Shown one piece after another: positions 26,483 to 34,563 of a stretch of DNA of 64,000 bases (positions are counted from its first letter, which is position 1; every line of letters starts with the position of its first letter). The position numbers were made by a program, and so were the translations under genes. The notes beneath the pieces were generated by a model. It had not been told where the DNA came from. It searched no databases and saw only the letters and a list, made by a program, of their open reading frames with translations. This DNA is from Ruegeria marina (lineage in GTDB: Bacteria > Pseudomonadota > Alphaproteobacteria > Rhodobacterales > Rhodobacteraceae): the NCBI RefSeq assembly GCF_900101475.1, contig NZ_FMZV01000015.1, forward strand, positions 1-64,000, read 5' to 3'.

Positions 26483-26504
26483 TTTGCTTTGCGATGGGTC
26501 CGGA

Positions 26505-27938
26505 TCAGTCGATCATCGGCAGCAGCCTGTCCAGCGATTGCTTGGCGTCGCCGTAGAACATCCGGGTGTTCTCCTTGTAGAACAGCGGGTTCTCGATGCC
26601 CGAATAGCCAGTACCCTGGCCCCGCTTGGACACGAAGACCTGTTTGGCTTTCCAGCACTCCAGAACCGGCATGCCGGCGATGGGGCTGTTGGGATCTTCC
26701 TGCGCCGCCGGGTTCACGATGTCGTTCGAGCCGATGACGATGGCGACATCCGTGTCCGGGAAGTCCTCGTTGATCTCGTCCATCTCCAGCACGATGTCAT
26801 AAGGCACCTTGGCCTCGGCCAGCAGCACGTTCATATGCCCGGGCAGACGGCCCGCCACCGGGTGAATGGCGAAGCGGACGTTCTTGCCCTTGGCGCGCAG
26901 CTTGCGGGTCAGTTCGCTGACCGATTGCTGCGCCTGCGCCACCGCCATGCCGTAGCCGGGGATGATGATGACCGAGTCGGCATCGTTCAGAGCCGCCGCC
27001 ACGCCTTCGGCGTCGATGGCGATCTGCTCGCCCTCGACCTCCATCGCCGGGCCCGTGGTGCCGCCAAAGCCGCCCAGGATCACCGAGATGAACGACCGGT
27101 TCATCGCCTTGCACATGATGTAGCTGAGGATCGCACCCGAAGAGCCGACCAGCGCGCCGACCACGATCAAGAGGTCGTTGCCGAGACTGAAACCGATCGC
27201 CGCCGCAGCCCAGCCCGAATAGCTGTTCAGCATCGACACAACCACCGGCATGTCGGCGCCGCCGATCCCCATGATCAGGTGGTAGCCGATGAAGAAGGCC
27301 GCCAGCGTCATGATCAGGAGCGGCACGAAGCCACCCGAGTTGAAGTACCAGATGAGGCAGATCACCGACAGCGCGGCCGCACCGGCGTTCAGCATATGGC
27401 CGCCGGGCAGCTTGGTTGCAGCCGAGGTGACCTTGCCCGCCAGCTTGCCGTAAGCGACGACCGATCCGGTGAAGGTCACGGCCCCGATGAACACGCCCAG
27501 GAACAGCTCGACGCGCAGAATGTTCTGCTCGACCGGGCTCTTGTGTGCCAGCAATGCGGCAAAGCCTTCCAGACCGTGGCGGGCTTCCTCGCTCATCGAC
27601 AGGACATTGCCCAGTTCGAAATGGGCGTTGTAGCCGACGAACACGGCTGCAAGACCAACCAGGCTGTGCATCGCGGCGACCAATTGCGGCATCTCGGTCA
27701 TCTGTACGCGCTTGGCGACATAGGTACCGATGATGCCACCGGCGGCGATCAGCACCAGTGACAAGAGCCACAGGCCGGAACCGGGGCCGATCAGGGTGGC
27801 GAAAACCGCCAGCGCCATCCCCACAATGCCGTACCAGACCGCGCGCTTGGCGCTTTCCTGGCCCGAAAGCCCGCCAAGGGAGAGGATGAACAGAACAGCC
27901 GCGACCACATAGGCGGCAGTGGTGAAACCGAATTCCAT
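26505..27938 (-). CDS. pntB: NAD(P) transhydrogenase subunit beta
   Basis: 477 aa. Domain II: about eight transmembrane helices in residues 1-280 forming the proton channel. Domain III, NADP(H)-binding: [32 protein letters not shown] and the C-terminal [20 protein letters not shown] loop, all hallmark motifs. Couples proton translocation to NADPH formation from NADH at the inner membrane. 13 bp downstream of pntA and followed by a terminator, making a two-gene operon. Confidence 0.97.
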   Translation of the reverse strand: MEFGFTTAAYVVAAVLFILSLGGLSGQESAKRAVWYGIVGMALAVFATLIGPGSGLWLLSLVLIAAGGIIGTYVAKRVQMTEMPQLVAAMHSLVGLAAVFVGYNAHFELGNVLSMSEEARHGLEGFAALLAHKSPVEQNILRVELFLGVFIGAVTFTGSVVAYGKLAGKVTSAATKLPGGHMLNAGAAALSVICLIWYFNSGGFVPLLIMTLAAFFIGYHLIMGIGGADMPVVVSMLNSYSGWAAAAIGFSLGNDLLIVVGALVGSSGAILSYIMCKAMNRSFISVILGGFGGTTGPAMEVEGEQIAIDAEGVAAALNDADSVIIIPGYGMAVAQAQQSVSELTRKLRAKGKNVRFAIHPVAGRLPGHMNVLLAEAKVPYDIVLEMDEINEDFPDTDVAIVIGSNDIVNPAAQEDPNSPIAGMPVLECWKAKQVFVSKRGQGTGYSGIENPLFYKENTRMFYGDAKQSLDRLLPMID

Positions 27939-27951
27939 TTGCCCGGCCTCC

Positions 27952-29523
27952 TTACGATTTCTGGAACATGGCGAGCATGCGCCGGGTGACGAGGAAACCG
28001 CCGAAGATGTTGATCCCGGCCATGAAGACCGACAGGCCGGCCAGCAGGATCACCAGGAACGACCCCGATCCGATCTGCATCAGCGCACCCACGATGATGA
28101 TCGACGAAATGGCGTTGGTGATCGCCATCAGCGGTGTGTGCAGGCTGTGCGAGACGTTCCAGATCACCTGGAAACCGACAAACACCGCCAGTACGAAGAC
28201 GATGAAATGCTGCATGAAGCTGGCCGGAGCCACCAGCCCCACCAGAAGCATCAGCAGGCCGCCCACCGTCAGCAGCGTGACCTGGTTCTTGGTCTGCGCC
28301 TTGAAGGCTGCCACTTCCTTGGCGCGCTTCTCCTCGGGGGTCAGTTCCTTCGTCTTTTCCTTGGGCTTGGCCGCGATGGCCTGGATCTTGGGCGGCGGCG
28401 GCGGGAAGGTGATCTCACCCTCGTAGGTCACCGTCGCGCCCCGGATCACGTCGTCTTCCATGTTGTGGTTGACCTTGCCATCCTTGTCGGGGGTCAGGTC
28501 AGTCATCATGTGACGGATGTTGGTGGCATAGAGGCTCGAGGCCTGCGCCGCCATCCGGCTGGGGAAGTCGGTATAGCCGATGATGGTCACGCCATTCTCG
28601 GTCACGACCTTCTCGTCCTTGACCGTGCCTTCGACGTTGCCGCCACGCTCGGCGGCCAGGTCGACGATCACCGACCCCGGTTTCATCGCCGCGACCATGT
28701 CCTTGGTCCAGAGGACCGGCGCCGGGCGGTTCGGGATCAGCGCGGTGGTGATCACGATGTCCATCTCCGGGGCCAGCTCGCGGAACTTCTTGAGCTGCGC
28801 GGCGTGGAATTCGGGGCTCGACACCGAGGCGTATCCGCCGGTGGCCGCACCATCCTGCTGCTGTTCCTCGAAATCGAGATAGACGAATTCGGCGCCCATC
28901 GATTCGACCTGCTCGGCCACCTCGGGCCGGACGTCGAACGCATAGGTGATCGCGCCGAGGCTGGTCGAGGTGCCGATGGCGGCAAGCCCCGCCACACCGG
29001 CGCCGACGATCAGCACCTTTGCCGGCGGCACCTTGCCCGCTGCGGTCACCTGCCCGGTGAAGAAACGGCCAAAGTTGTTGCCCGCCTCGATCACGGCGCG
29101 GTAACCGGCGATATTGGCCATGGACGACAGCGCGTCCATTTTCTGCGCCCGGCTGATGCGCGGCACCATCTCCATGGCGATCACGTTGGCGCCCTTGGCC
29201 TTGGCCAGTTCCATCCCTTCCGCGTTTCCGGCCGGATTGAAGAAGGAAATCAGCGTCTTGCCCTTGGTCAGCCGCTTCAGTTCGGTCTCGGTGGGTTGCC
29301 GCACCTTGGCGACGATGTCGATCTCTTTCCAGAGCGCCGCGGCGGTCTTGACGATCTCGACGCCAGCCGCCTCGTATAGCGCATCCGCAAAGCCCGCAGC
29401 GGCACCGGCCCCGCTCTCGATCGCGCAGTCATAGCCCAGTTTCTGCAACTGCAAGGCAGACTCCGGTGTCATCGCGACGCGGTTCTCGCCCTCGAATATT
29501 TCTTTTGGTGTGCCTATTTTCAC
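27952..29523 (-). CDS. pntA: NAD(P) transhydrogenase subunit alpha
   Basis: 523 aa. Residues 1-370 are the NAD(H)-binding domain I with [20 protein letters not shown] at the N-terminus and the dinucleotide fold [20 protein letters not shown] near residue 172. A Pro-rich linker (PPPPPK) and a charged helix lead to transmembrane helices at the C-terminus. The single long chain is the E. coli-type arrangement, not the split alpha-1/alpha-2 of Rhodospirillum rubrum. First gene of the pntAB operon. Confidence 0.97.
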   Translation of the reverse strand: MKIGTPKEIFEGENRVAMTPESALQLQKLGYDCAIESGAGAAAGFADALYEAAGVEIVKTAAALWKEIDIVAKVRQPTETELKRLTKGKTLISFFNPAGNAEGMELAKAKGANVIAMEMVPRISRAQKMDALSSMANIAGYRAVIEAGNNFGRFFTGQVTAAGKVPPAKVLIVGAGVAGLAAIGTSTSLGAITYAFDVRPEVAEQVESMGAEFVYLDFEEQQQDGAATGGYASVSSPEFHAAQLKKFRELAPEMDIVITTALIPNRPAPVLWTKDMVAAMKPGSVIVDLAAERGGNVEGTVKDEKVVTENGVTIIGYTDFPSRMAAQASSLYATNIRHMMTDLTPDKDGKVNHNMEDDVIRGATVTYEGEITFPPPPPKIQAIAAKPKEKTKELTPEEKRAKEVAAFKAQTKNQVTLLTVGGLLMLLVGLVAPASFMQHFIVFVLAVFVGFQVIWNVSHSLHTPLMAITNAISSIIIVGALMQIGSGSFLVILLAGLSVFMAGINIFGGFLVTRRMLAMFQKS

Positions 29524-29653
29524 CAGTCAGGTCCCCCTATTCGGCCCGGAGATCGGACGCGTCACGGTTAGGTTTGCAAAGCAAACATGTATCTTGCGCA
29601 ATTTTTTCTCGCAAGCGCAGCATGCGCGACGTTGGGTCCAGTCCTGTCATGTC

Positions 29654-30103
29654 CTATATCCAACGCCGCGTTTTTTGTTCGTATCGGGCAAAATCCGCCC
29701 GGAATTGCCGTCGGAGGCGGTTCTCCTCGGGCAGGATAAAGCGTTTTTCCAGCAGCCAGGCAAAGACCGGCACCAGAACCAGCGAGAGCACCGCGTCGAG
29801 ATGCAGAATCACACCGGTCAGAATCAGCACGTCACCCAGATAGATCGGGTTGCGGCTGCGCTTGTAGATGCCACTCTGCACCATGGCGGACGGTGCCCGA
29901 TGGGGGATGATGGTGGTTCGATGACGGCGAAACTCGACCGCCGCCAGCAACAGCAACACCACCCCGCCTCCGATCAACAGACCGGCGATCAGATCACTCA
30001 ACCCGCTATCCAGCGACAGGCCGAAAGAGAAATAGCGCTGCTGGGCCCAGGCCACGGCAATGAAGGCCGCCAGCCATATCGGCGGCAGGTCAATGCGTTG
30101 CAT
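29654..30103 (-). CDS. Small membrane methyltransferase, isoprenylcysteine carboxyl-methyltransferase-like
   Basis: 149 aa, about four hydrophobic helices. The C-terminal half has the ICMT/phospholipid methyltransferase signature: SGIYKRSRNPIYLGDVLIL (the RNPxY motif binding S-adenosylmethionine) and the late EENRLRRQFRADFARYEQKTRRW with its conserved Glu. In bacteria these proteins methylate lipids or small membrane-embedded substrates; the acceptor is unknown. It stands alone, 130 bp after the pntA start region on the opposite side. Confidence 0.82.
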   Translation of the reverse strand: MQRIDLPPIWLAAFIAVAWAQQRYFSFGLSLDSGLSDLIAGLLIGGGVVLLLLAAVEFRRHRTTIIPHRAPSAMVQSGIYKRSRNPIYLGDVLILTGVILHLDAVLSLVLVPVFAWLLEKRFILPEENRLRRQFRADFARYEQKTRRWI

Positions 30104-30291
30104 GGCCGTTCCTTTCCGGGCATCCGCCCGAATATCCCCAAGCGTTCATGGCGCACCTCTAACCGGTTGCGACAGGATTTGCAAAAAAACCGACCATGCT
30201 GCGACAATAAGGGAGGCGGCGGCGGCAGTCATGCCACAGCCCGGGCAGATTTTCCTGTTTTCACGCCGGATCGGAACGCTTGTTCCGCCCC

Positions 30292-31239
30292 TTACTCCCA
30301 TTCCATCTCGGCAAAGACGCGACCTGCATTCTTGGTCGCCAGTTCCTCGAACGTATCCAGATTGCGCCAGCGTTCCTGATCGACGTAATAGGCGCCCGCC
30401 AGATCGCCGCCCTCTTCGATATGGGCGCCGATCTTCTCGCGCAGATCAACAAGATAGTCATAGGTATAGCGCCGCACCTGATCCAGATTGGTCGGGTGCC
30501 CATGGCCCGGGATCACATAGGTGGGGGCCAGCGGCTCCATCTTGGTCTCCCAGGTCTCCAGCCAGCAACTGGTGCAGGTATGCTCAAAGATTGGCAGCAT
30601 CCGCTCGTGAAAGGCGATGTCGCCCGCAATGAGGATCTTCCACTCGGGGATCCAGACCTGGATATCGCCCGGATCATGCGCCGGCCCCATATGCATCACC
30701 TCGATCGCTACTCCGCCCAGCGTCAGGTCGTACCGATCCTCGAATGTCACATTCGCATGTTCGACCCGCGTGCCTTCGGCCCGGTCGCCGTTGTAGCGCT
30801 CCATGCCCATGAGGATGAAATCGCCATTTTCGGTGGTTTCCTCGACCGCGTCCACATGGGCCAGAACATCGACCCCCAAATCGCGCCAATAACTGTTGCC
30901 CAGCATGGCATGGCCCTGCCCGTTCTCGTTGATGACCATCACAACGGGCTGGTCGGTTACCAGCTTGATCTCCTCGTGCAGGGCGGCAGCCAGCCGGGCC
31001 GAGGCGCCGGCATTGACCACCACAACGCCCTCGTCGGTCACGATGAAGGACAGGTTGTTGTTATGCCCCGCGTTCTCGTAGGTCGGCGGTGCCGTAGCTC
31101 CGATGGCCGAGAACACATGCGGAATCACCTCGACCGGTTTCGAATAGAGTTCAGACTGCGGATACTGGTCCGGGATATCCTCGCTCGCCCCGGCGGTACT
31201 GGCCGCCAGGATCGCCGCCGCCCCAAGATATTTCTGCAT
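30292..31239 (-). CDS. Exported metallo-beta-lactamase-fold protein with a degenerate metal motif
   Basis: 315 aa. Signal peptide MQKYLGAAAILAASTAGA, so periplasmic. The fold is recognisable: VNAGASARLAAALHEEI, then VINENGQGHAMLGNSYW where other members carry THxHxDHxxGN. At this site only the last His (110) remains; the two His and the Asp are replaced (E105, G107, G109). Later ligands look intact: H188 (MGPAHDPGD), D207 (IAGDIAFH), and H246/H248 (VIPGHGHP). It resembles the quinoprotein-relay or SoxH-like metallohydrolase subgroup. A reduced or different metal site is likely. Start at 31239 chosen for GGAGGAGAG. Divergent from the SDR gene at 31358. Confidence 0.85.
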   Translation of the reverse strand: MQKYLGAAAILAASTAGASEDIPDQYPQSELYSKPVEVIPHVFSAIGATAPPTYENAGHNNNLSFIVTDEGVVVVNAGASARLAAALHEEIKLVTDQPVVMVINENGQGHAMLGNSYWRDLGVDVLAHVDAVEETTENGDFILMGMERYNGDRAEGTRVEHANVTFEDRYDLTLGGVAIEVMHMGPAHDPGDIQVWIPEWKILIAGDIAFHERMLPIFEHTCTSCWLETWETKMEPLAPTYVIPGHGHPTNLDQVRRYTYDYLVDLREKIGAHIEEGGDLAGAYYVDQERWRNLDTFEELATKNAGRVFAEMEWE

Positions 31240-31357
31240 GACACTCTCCTCCGAATGAATCATTCATATTTGTGCATAAGACGAAACGGAACGATACGGA
31301 ACGTCTTGTCACAGGGCCACCGGCCGATAGTCTGTGCGCAAACATGGAGGAAGCGCA

Positions 31358-32110
31358 ATGAGCTTGCAGGGAAAACATGCGCTGGTCACGGGTGGCGGCA
31401 CGGGCATTGGCCTGGCGATCGCGCGCGGGCTGGCAGCCGGGGGCGCCACGGTCACCATAACCGGACGGCGGGCCGAGGTTCTGGAGCAGGTGGCCGGTGA
31501 TGGCCTGATCGGGATGGTGATGGATGTGCGTGACGAGGAGGATGTCGCCGCCGGTATCTCCCGGGCAGTCCAGGCGCGCGGGCCGATCCAGATCTGTGTC
31601 GCCAATGCCGGCATAGCGGTCGGCAAGACCCTGCAGAAGACAGATATGGCCTTCTGGCGGGACATCATGGCCACCAATCTTGACGGCGCCTTCCTGACGA
31701 TCCGGGAAAGCCTGCGCTCGATGCTGGAAACCGACTGGGGCCGGGTGATCACCGTTGCCTCGATCGCCGGACTGCGCGGCGCACCGGGCGCAGGCGCCTA
31801 TTCGGCTTCGAAACACGGGATGATCGGGCTGACCCGCACCTATTCAGAAGAATTCATGGGAACGCCCTATACGTTCAACGCGCTGTGCCCCGGTTATGTC
31901 GACACTCCGATCGTGGAGCGCAATACCGCCTCGATCTCGCAACGGACCGGCTTGGCGTCAGAAGAGGCGCTGAAGCTGATGGTCAACCAGAACAGGCACA
32001 AACGCCTGATCGAACCGGAAGAGGTCGCCGCAGCGGCGCTCTGGCTGGTCGGGCCCGGTTCGCAAAGCATCAACGGCCAGTGTATCGAAATCGCCGGTGG
32101 CCAGACCTGA
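31358..32110 (+). CDS. SDR family oxidoreductase
   Basis: 250 aa. Glycine motif TGGGTGIGLAIA near residues 12-22, NAG near 85, catalytic ASIAGLRGAPGAGAYSASKHG (Ser, Tyr, Lys). GGAGG precedes the start. The closing region LMVNQNRHKRLIEPEEVAAAALWL followed by SINGQCIEIAGGQT parallels the SDR at 2055-2810 in the anthranilate locus, so both probably act on 3-hydroxyacyl-CoA-type substrates. It is 123 bp upstream of kynureninase on the same strand; that gap has its own possible promoter. Confidence 0.88.
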   Translation: MSLQGKHALVTGGGTGIGLAIARGLAAGGATVTITGRRAEVLEQVAGDGLIGMVMDVRDEEDVAAGISRAVQARGPIQICVANAGIAVGKTLQKTDMAFWRDIMATNLDGAFLTIRESLRSMLETDWGRVITVASIAGLRGAPGAGAYSASKHGMIGLTRTYSEEFMGTPYTFNALCPGYVDTPIVERNTASISQRTGLASEEALKLMVNQNRHKRLIEPEEVAAAALWLVGPGSQSINGQCIEIAGGQT

Positions 32111-32197
32111 TACCGCGGGGCGGGCATCGCGCACACCCGCCGGCCTCGGCAAACAAGCTCTGGACAGCCCCCGCGCCAGCCCCTATCAGTGAGGCAA

Positions 32198-32212
32198 TAT
32201 GCTTTAGGCTTA
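32198..32212. promoter_or_regulatory. Candidate operator before kynureninase
   Basis: TATGC, five bases, GCTTA: an imperfect dyad (one mismatch) followed by TAAAAT, which could be a -10 element. It is about 20 bp before the ribosome binding site. Lrp/AsnC-type regulators of kynurenine genes use sites of this size, but no regulator is encoded next to it. A related word, TATGCTTA, occurs at 3473 upstream of the anthraniloyl-CoA monooxygenase. Confidence 0.3.
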
Positions 32213-32233
32213 AAATACCATGCGGAGGCCACC

Positions 32234-33427
32234 ATGACCGATTTTACCGCCACCAAGGCGATGTTCGACCTGCCCAAAGGTGTGCTCTATCTCGATGGCA
32301 ACTCCCTTGGACCGTTGCCCAGCGCCGCAGTGGCGCGGGTCGGCGAGATGATGGCCGCCGAATGGGGGCAGATGCTGATCACTGGCTGGAACAAGGCCGG
32401 CTGGATGGCCCTGCCCACCGATCTCGGCGACCGGATCGGGCGCCTGATCGGCGCAGAGCCCGGTCAGGTCGTGATGGGCGACACCCTGTCGATCAAGGTG
32501 TATCAGGCGGTTGCCTCTGCACTTGAGCTCATTCCGGGGCGCAAGGTCGTGCTGTCCGACAACGGGAACTTCCCGACCGATCTCTACATGGTCGACGGGC
32601 TGCTGCGATCGCTGGGCGCAGGGTACGAGTTACGCATCGTCGACCCCGAGGCGGTCGAAGGCGCCATCACCGAAGAGGTCGCGGTGCTGATGCTGACCGA
32701 GGTCGACTATCGCACGGGCCGCAAGCACGACATGAAGGCATTGACAGCCAAGGCACATGCCAAGGGCGCGCTCACGGTCTGGGATCTCGCGCACTCCGCC
32801 GGCGCGCTGCAGGTCGATCTGGCCGGATGCGGGGCCGATTTCGCAGTGGGGTGCACCTACAAGTACCTCAATGGCGGCCCCGGTGCGCCCGCCTTCATCT
32901 ATGTCGCGCCGCGCCATGCGGACAATGTACGCCCGGCGCTTTCTGGCTGGCTGGGGCACGAGGCACCGTTTGCCTTCGATCTGGATTATCGTCCGGGGTC
33001 CGGCATCGAACGAATGCGTGTCGGCACCCCCCCGGTTATTCAGTTGACGGCGCTGGCCGCCGCGATGGATGTCTGGGACATGGCGGATATGACCGATGTA
33101 CGCGCAAAGTCGGTCGAACTGACCGAGCTTTTCATCGCCGAGGTCGAAGCCGCCTGCCCCGAGCTGGAACTGGCAAGCCCGCGCGACCCGAACCTGCGCG
33201 GCAGCCAGGTCTCCTTCCGCTTCGCCGACGGCTATGCCGCGATGCAGGCCCTGATCGCCCGCGGTGTGATCGGAGATTTCCGCGCGCCCGACATAATGCG
33301 TTTCGGATTCACCCCTCTCTATATAGACGAGGGCGATGTCCGCGCCGCCGTCGATATCCTGGCGGATGTGATGAACAATCGCCTGTGGGACCGTAACGAG
33401 TACAAGGTCCGCGCGCGCGTCACCTAA
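32234..33427 (+). CDS. kynU: Kynureninase
   Basis: PLP enzyme converting L-kynurenine to anthranilate and alanine. 397 aa. Family landmarks: YLDGNSLGPLP near the N-terminus, LSDNGNFPTDLYM, VWDLAHSAGALQVDL, the PLP lysine K210 in TYKYLNGGPG, and GIERMRVGTPPVIQL. The start at 32234 is set by GGAGG. Its stop overlaps the stop of the convergent TetR gene by four bases. Anthranilate made here is the precursor of the CoA ester handled by the locus at 1-5.9 kb, linking tryptophan breakdown to that pathway (inference from known biochemistry). Confidence 0.96.
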   Translation: MTDFTATKAMFDLPKGVLYLDGNSLGPLPSAAVARVGEMMAAEWGQMLITGWNKAGWMALPTDLGDRIGRLIGAEPGQVVMGDTLSIKVYQAVASALELIPGRKVVLSDNGNFPTDLYMVDGLLRSLGAGYELRIVDPEAVEGAITEEVAVLMLTEVDYRTGRKHDMKALTAKAHAKGALTVWDLAHSAGALQVDLAGCGADFAVGCTYKYLNGGPGAPAFIYVAPRHADNVRPALSGWLGHEAPFAFDLDYRPGSGIERMRVGTPPVIQLTALAAAMDVWDMADMTDVRAKSVELTELFIAEVEAACPELELASPRDPNLRGSQVSFRFADGYAAMQALIARGVIGDFRAPDIMRFGFTPLYIDEGDVRAAVDILADVMNNRLWDRNEYKVRARVT

Positions 33428-34008
33428 ATTTTCAAACCTGCCGCAAGCAGTGCCGCAAGCTGGGCGGCGTGCGCGGTGTAGGTATCGTAATCGGGCGCTG
33501 TCATCTTGATGCCCTTGAGGGCGGCGGCAATCGTCGCCGCGACCGCTGCGGGATCGCCTGACAATCGAACGCGGCCCGCCTCGGCTTCCCGCCGCAACCA
33601 GTCGGAATAGACCTTTTGCAATCCGGCCTCTCCAGCCTCCACGATATCCGGCGCGGTGGACGTCCCCGCATCCAGCAATTCCATGCCATGCGGTGAATTC
33701 AGCAGCGCCGCGACTTCGTCGCCTTGCGCTGCAATGGCCCTGCCCAGACGAACTTCCACCGGTGCATCAGCATTCAACGCTTCCGTCAGTGTCTGGATCT
33801 TGTCGGCATAGTGCATCTCGACCAGGCTTCTGAAGATCGCTTCCTTGTTCTTGTAGTGGAGATAGATGGCCGCGCGGGACATTTTCGCGCCGCGCGCTAT
33901 GTCATCCATGGATGTCTTGCGAAATCCATAGGTGGCAAAAGCATGCCACGCCGACTCCAGTATCGCCTTCACCCTTGGATCAATGCCCGCATCTTTCATG
34001 ATACTCAT
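33424..34008 (-). CDS. TetR family transcriptional regulator
   Basis: 194 aa from 34008 (MSIMKDAGIDPR); the ATG at 33999 is an equally possible start. N-terminal helix-turn-helix: FATYGFRKTSMDDIARGAKM then SRAAIYLHYKNKEAIFRSLV. The C-terminal ligand domain is Ala-rich and unassigned. A longer reading frame from 34059 is rejected because it would run through the palindrome at 34027-34051. Divergent from the molybdenum hydroxylase genes, which it probably represses. Confidence 0.9.
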   Translation of the reverse strand: MSIMKDAGIDPRVKAILESAWHAFATYGFRKTSMDDIARGAKMSRAAIYLHYKNKEAIFRSLVEMHYADKIQTLTEALNADAPVEVRLGRAIAAQGDEVAALLNSPHGMELLDAGTSTAPDIVEAGEAGLQKVYSDWLRREAEAGRVRLSGDPAAVAATIAAALKGIKMTAPDYDTYTAHAAQLAALLAAGLKI

Positions 34009-34026
34009 TAGACAATATCGACAAAA

Positions 34027-34051
34027 AATGTCAATTGACAAAATTGACATT
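34027..34051. promoter_or_regulatory. Perfect inverted repeat, candidate TetR operator
   Basis: AATGTCAATT (34027-34036), five bases, AATTGACATT (34042-34051). Further TGTC/GACA words flank it on both sides. Size and position between the TetR gene and the divergent hydroxylase operon are typical of autoregulated TetR operators. Confidence 0.7.
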
Positions 34052-34094
34052 ATAGCCATATTTTGTCAGGATCGACTAAAGCAATGAGGTCATC

Positions 34095-34559
34095 ATGCCA
34101 ACTTCCCTGACCATCAACGGCAAGACGCATCGGGTCGATCTGCCTGACAACGTGCCCCTTCTCTGGGTACTTCGCGACGAGATCGGGCTGACCGGAACCA
34201 AATTCGGCTGTGGAGTCGCCGCCTGTGGCGCCTGCACGGTTCATATCGACGGCGAGGCGGTGCGCAGTTGCCAGGTGGCGCTCAGCGATGTCTGGGGCGA
34301 AGTAACCACGGTCGAGGGCCTTGGTTCTCCAAAGGCGATGTCCGCAGTACAGCAAGCCTGGGCTGACCATCAGGTTGCGCAATGCGGCTATTGCCAGTCC
34401 GGTCAGATCATGCAGGCGGCCGCCCTGCTGAGCGCCAATCCCGAACCAACCGACGCCGAGATCGATGAAGCGATGCAGGGGAACCTGTGCCGGTGCGGCA
34501 CCTATCCCCGTATTCGGGCCGCGATCCGTACGGCAGCAGACAAGATGAAGGAGGCATAA
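34095..34559 (+). CDS. [2Fe-2S] subunit of a molybdenum hydroxylase (isoquinoline 1-oxidoreductase alpha-like)
   Basis: 154 aa, usual length for the small subunit. N-terminal plant-ferredoxin-type cluster: [17 protein letters not shown] plus a later Cys in VRSCQVA; C-terminal second cluster: CGYCQSGQ and [10 protein letters not shown]. Transfers electrons from the molybdenum centre of the large subunit encoded four bases downstream. It has no signal of its own, so it should be co-exported with the Tat-bearing partner. The physiological substrate (aldehyde or N-heterocycle) is not determined by sequence. Confidence 0.93.
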   Translation: MPTSLTINGKTHRVDLPDNVPLLWVLRDEIGLTGTKFGCGVAACGACTVHIDGEAVRSCQVALSDVWGEVTTVEGLGSPKAMSAVQQAWADHQVAQCGYCQSGQIMQAAALLSANPEPTDAEIDEAMQGNLCRCGTYPRIRAAIRTAADKMKEA

Positions 34560-34563
34560 GAGG

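Noticed and set aside
25221-27761. 846-codon plus-strand open frame antisense to DUF3422 and pntB
   Set aside because: Shadow of two well-supported genes; the peptide is His/Arg/Asp-rich without domains.
30060-30632. Plus-strand frame starting near 30230 behind a purine-rich GGGAGG stretch
   Set aside because: It runs antisense into the metallo-beta-lactamase-fold gene and its peptide is Arg/Pro-rich; the GGAGG is in a GGC-repeat stretch and not convincing.
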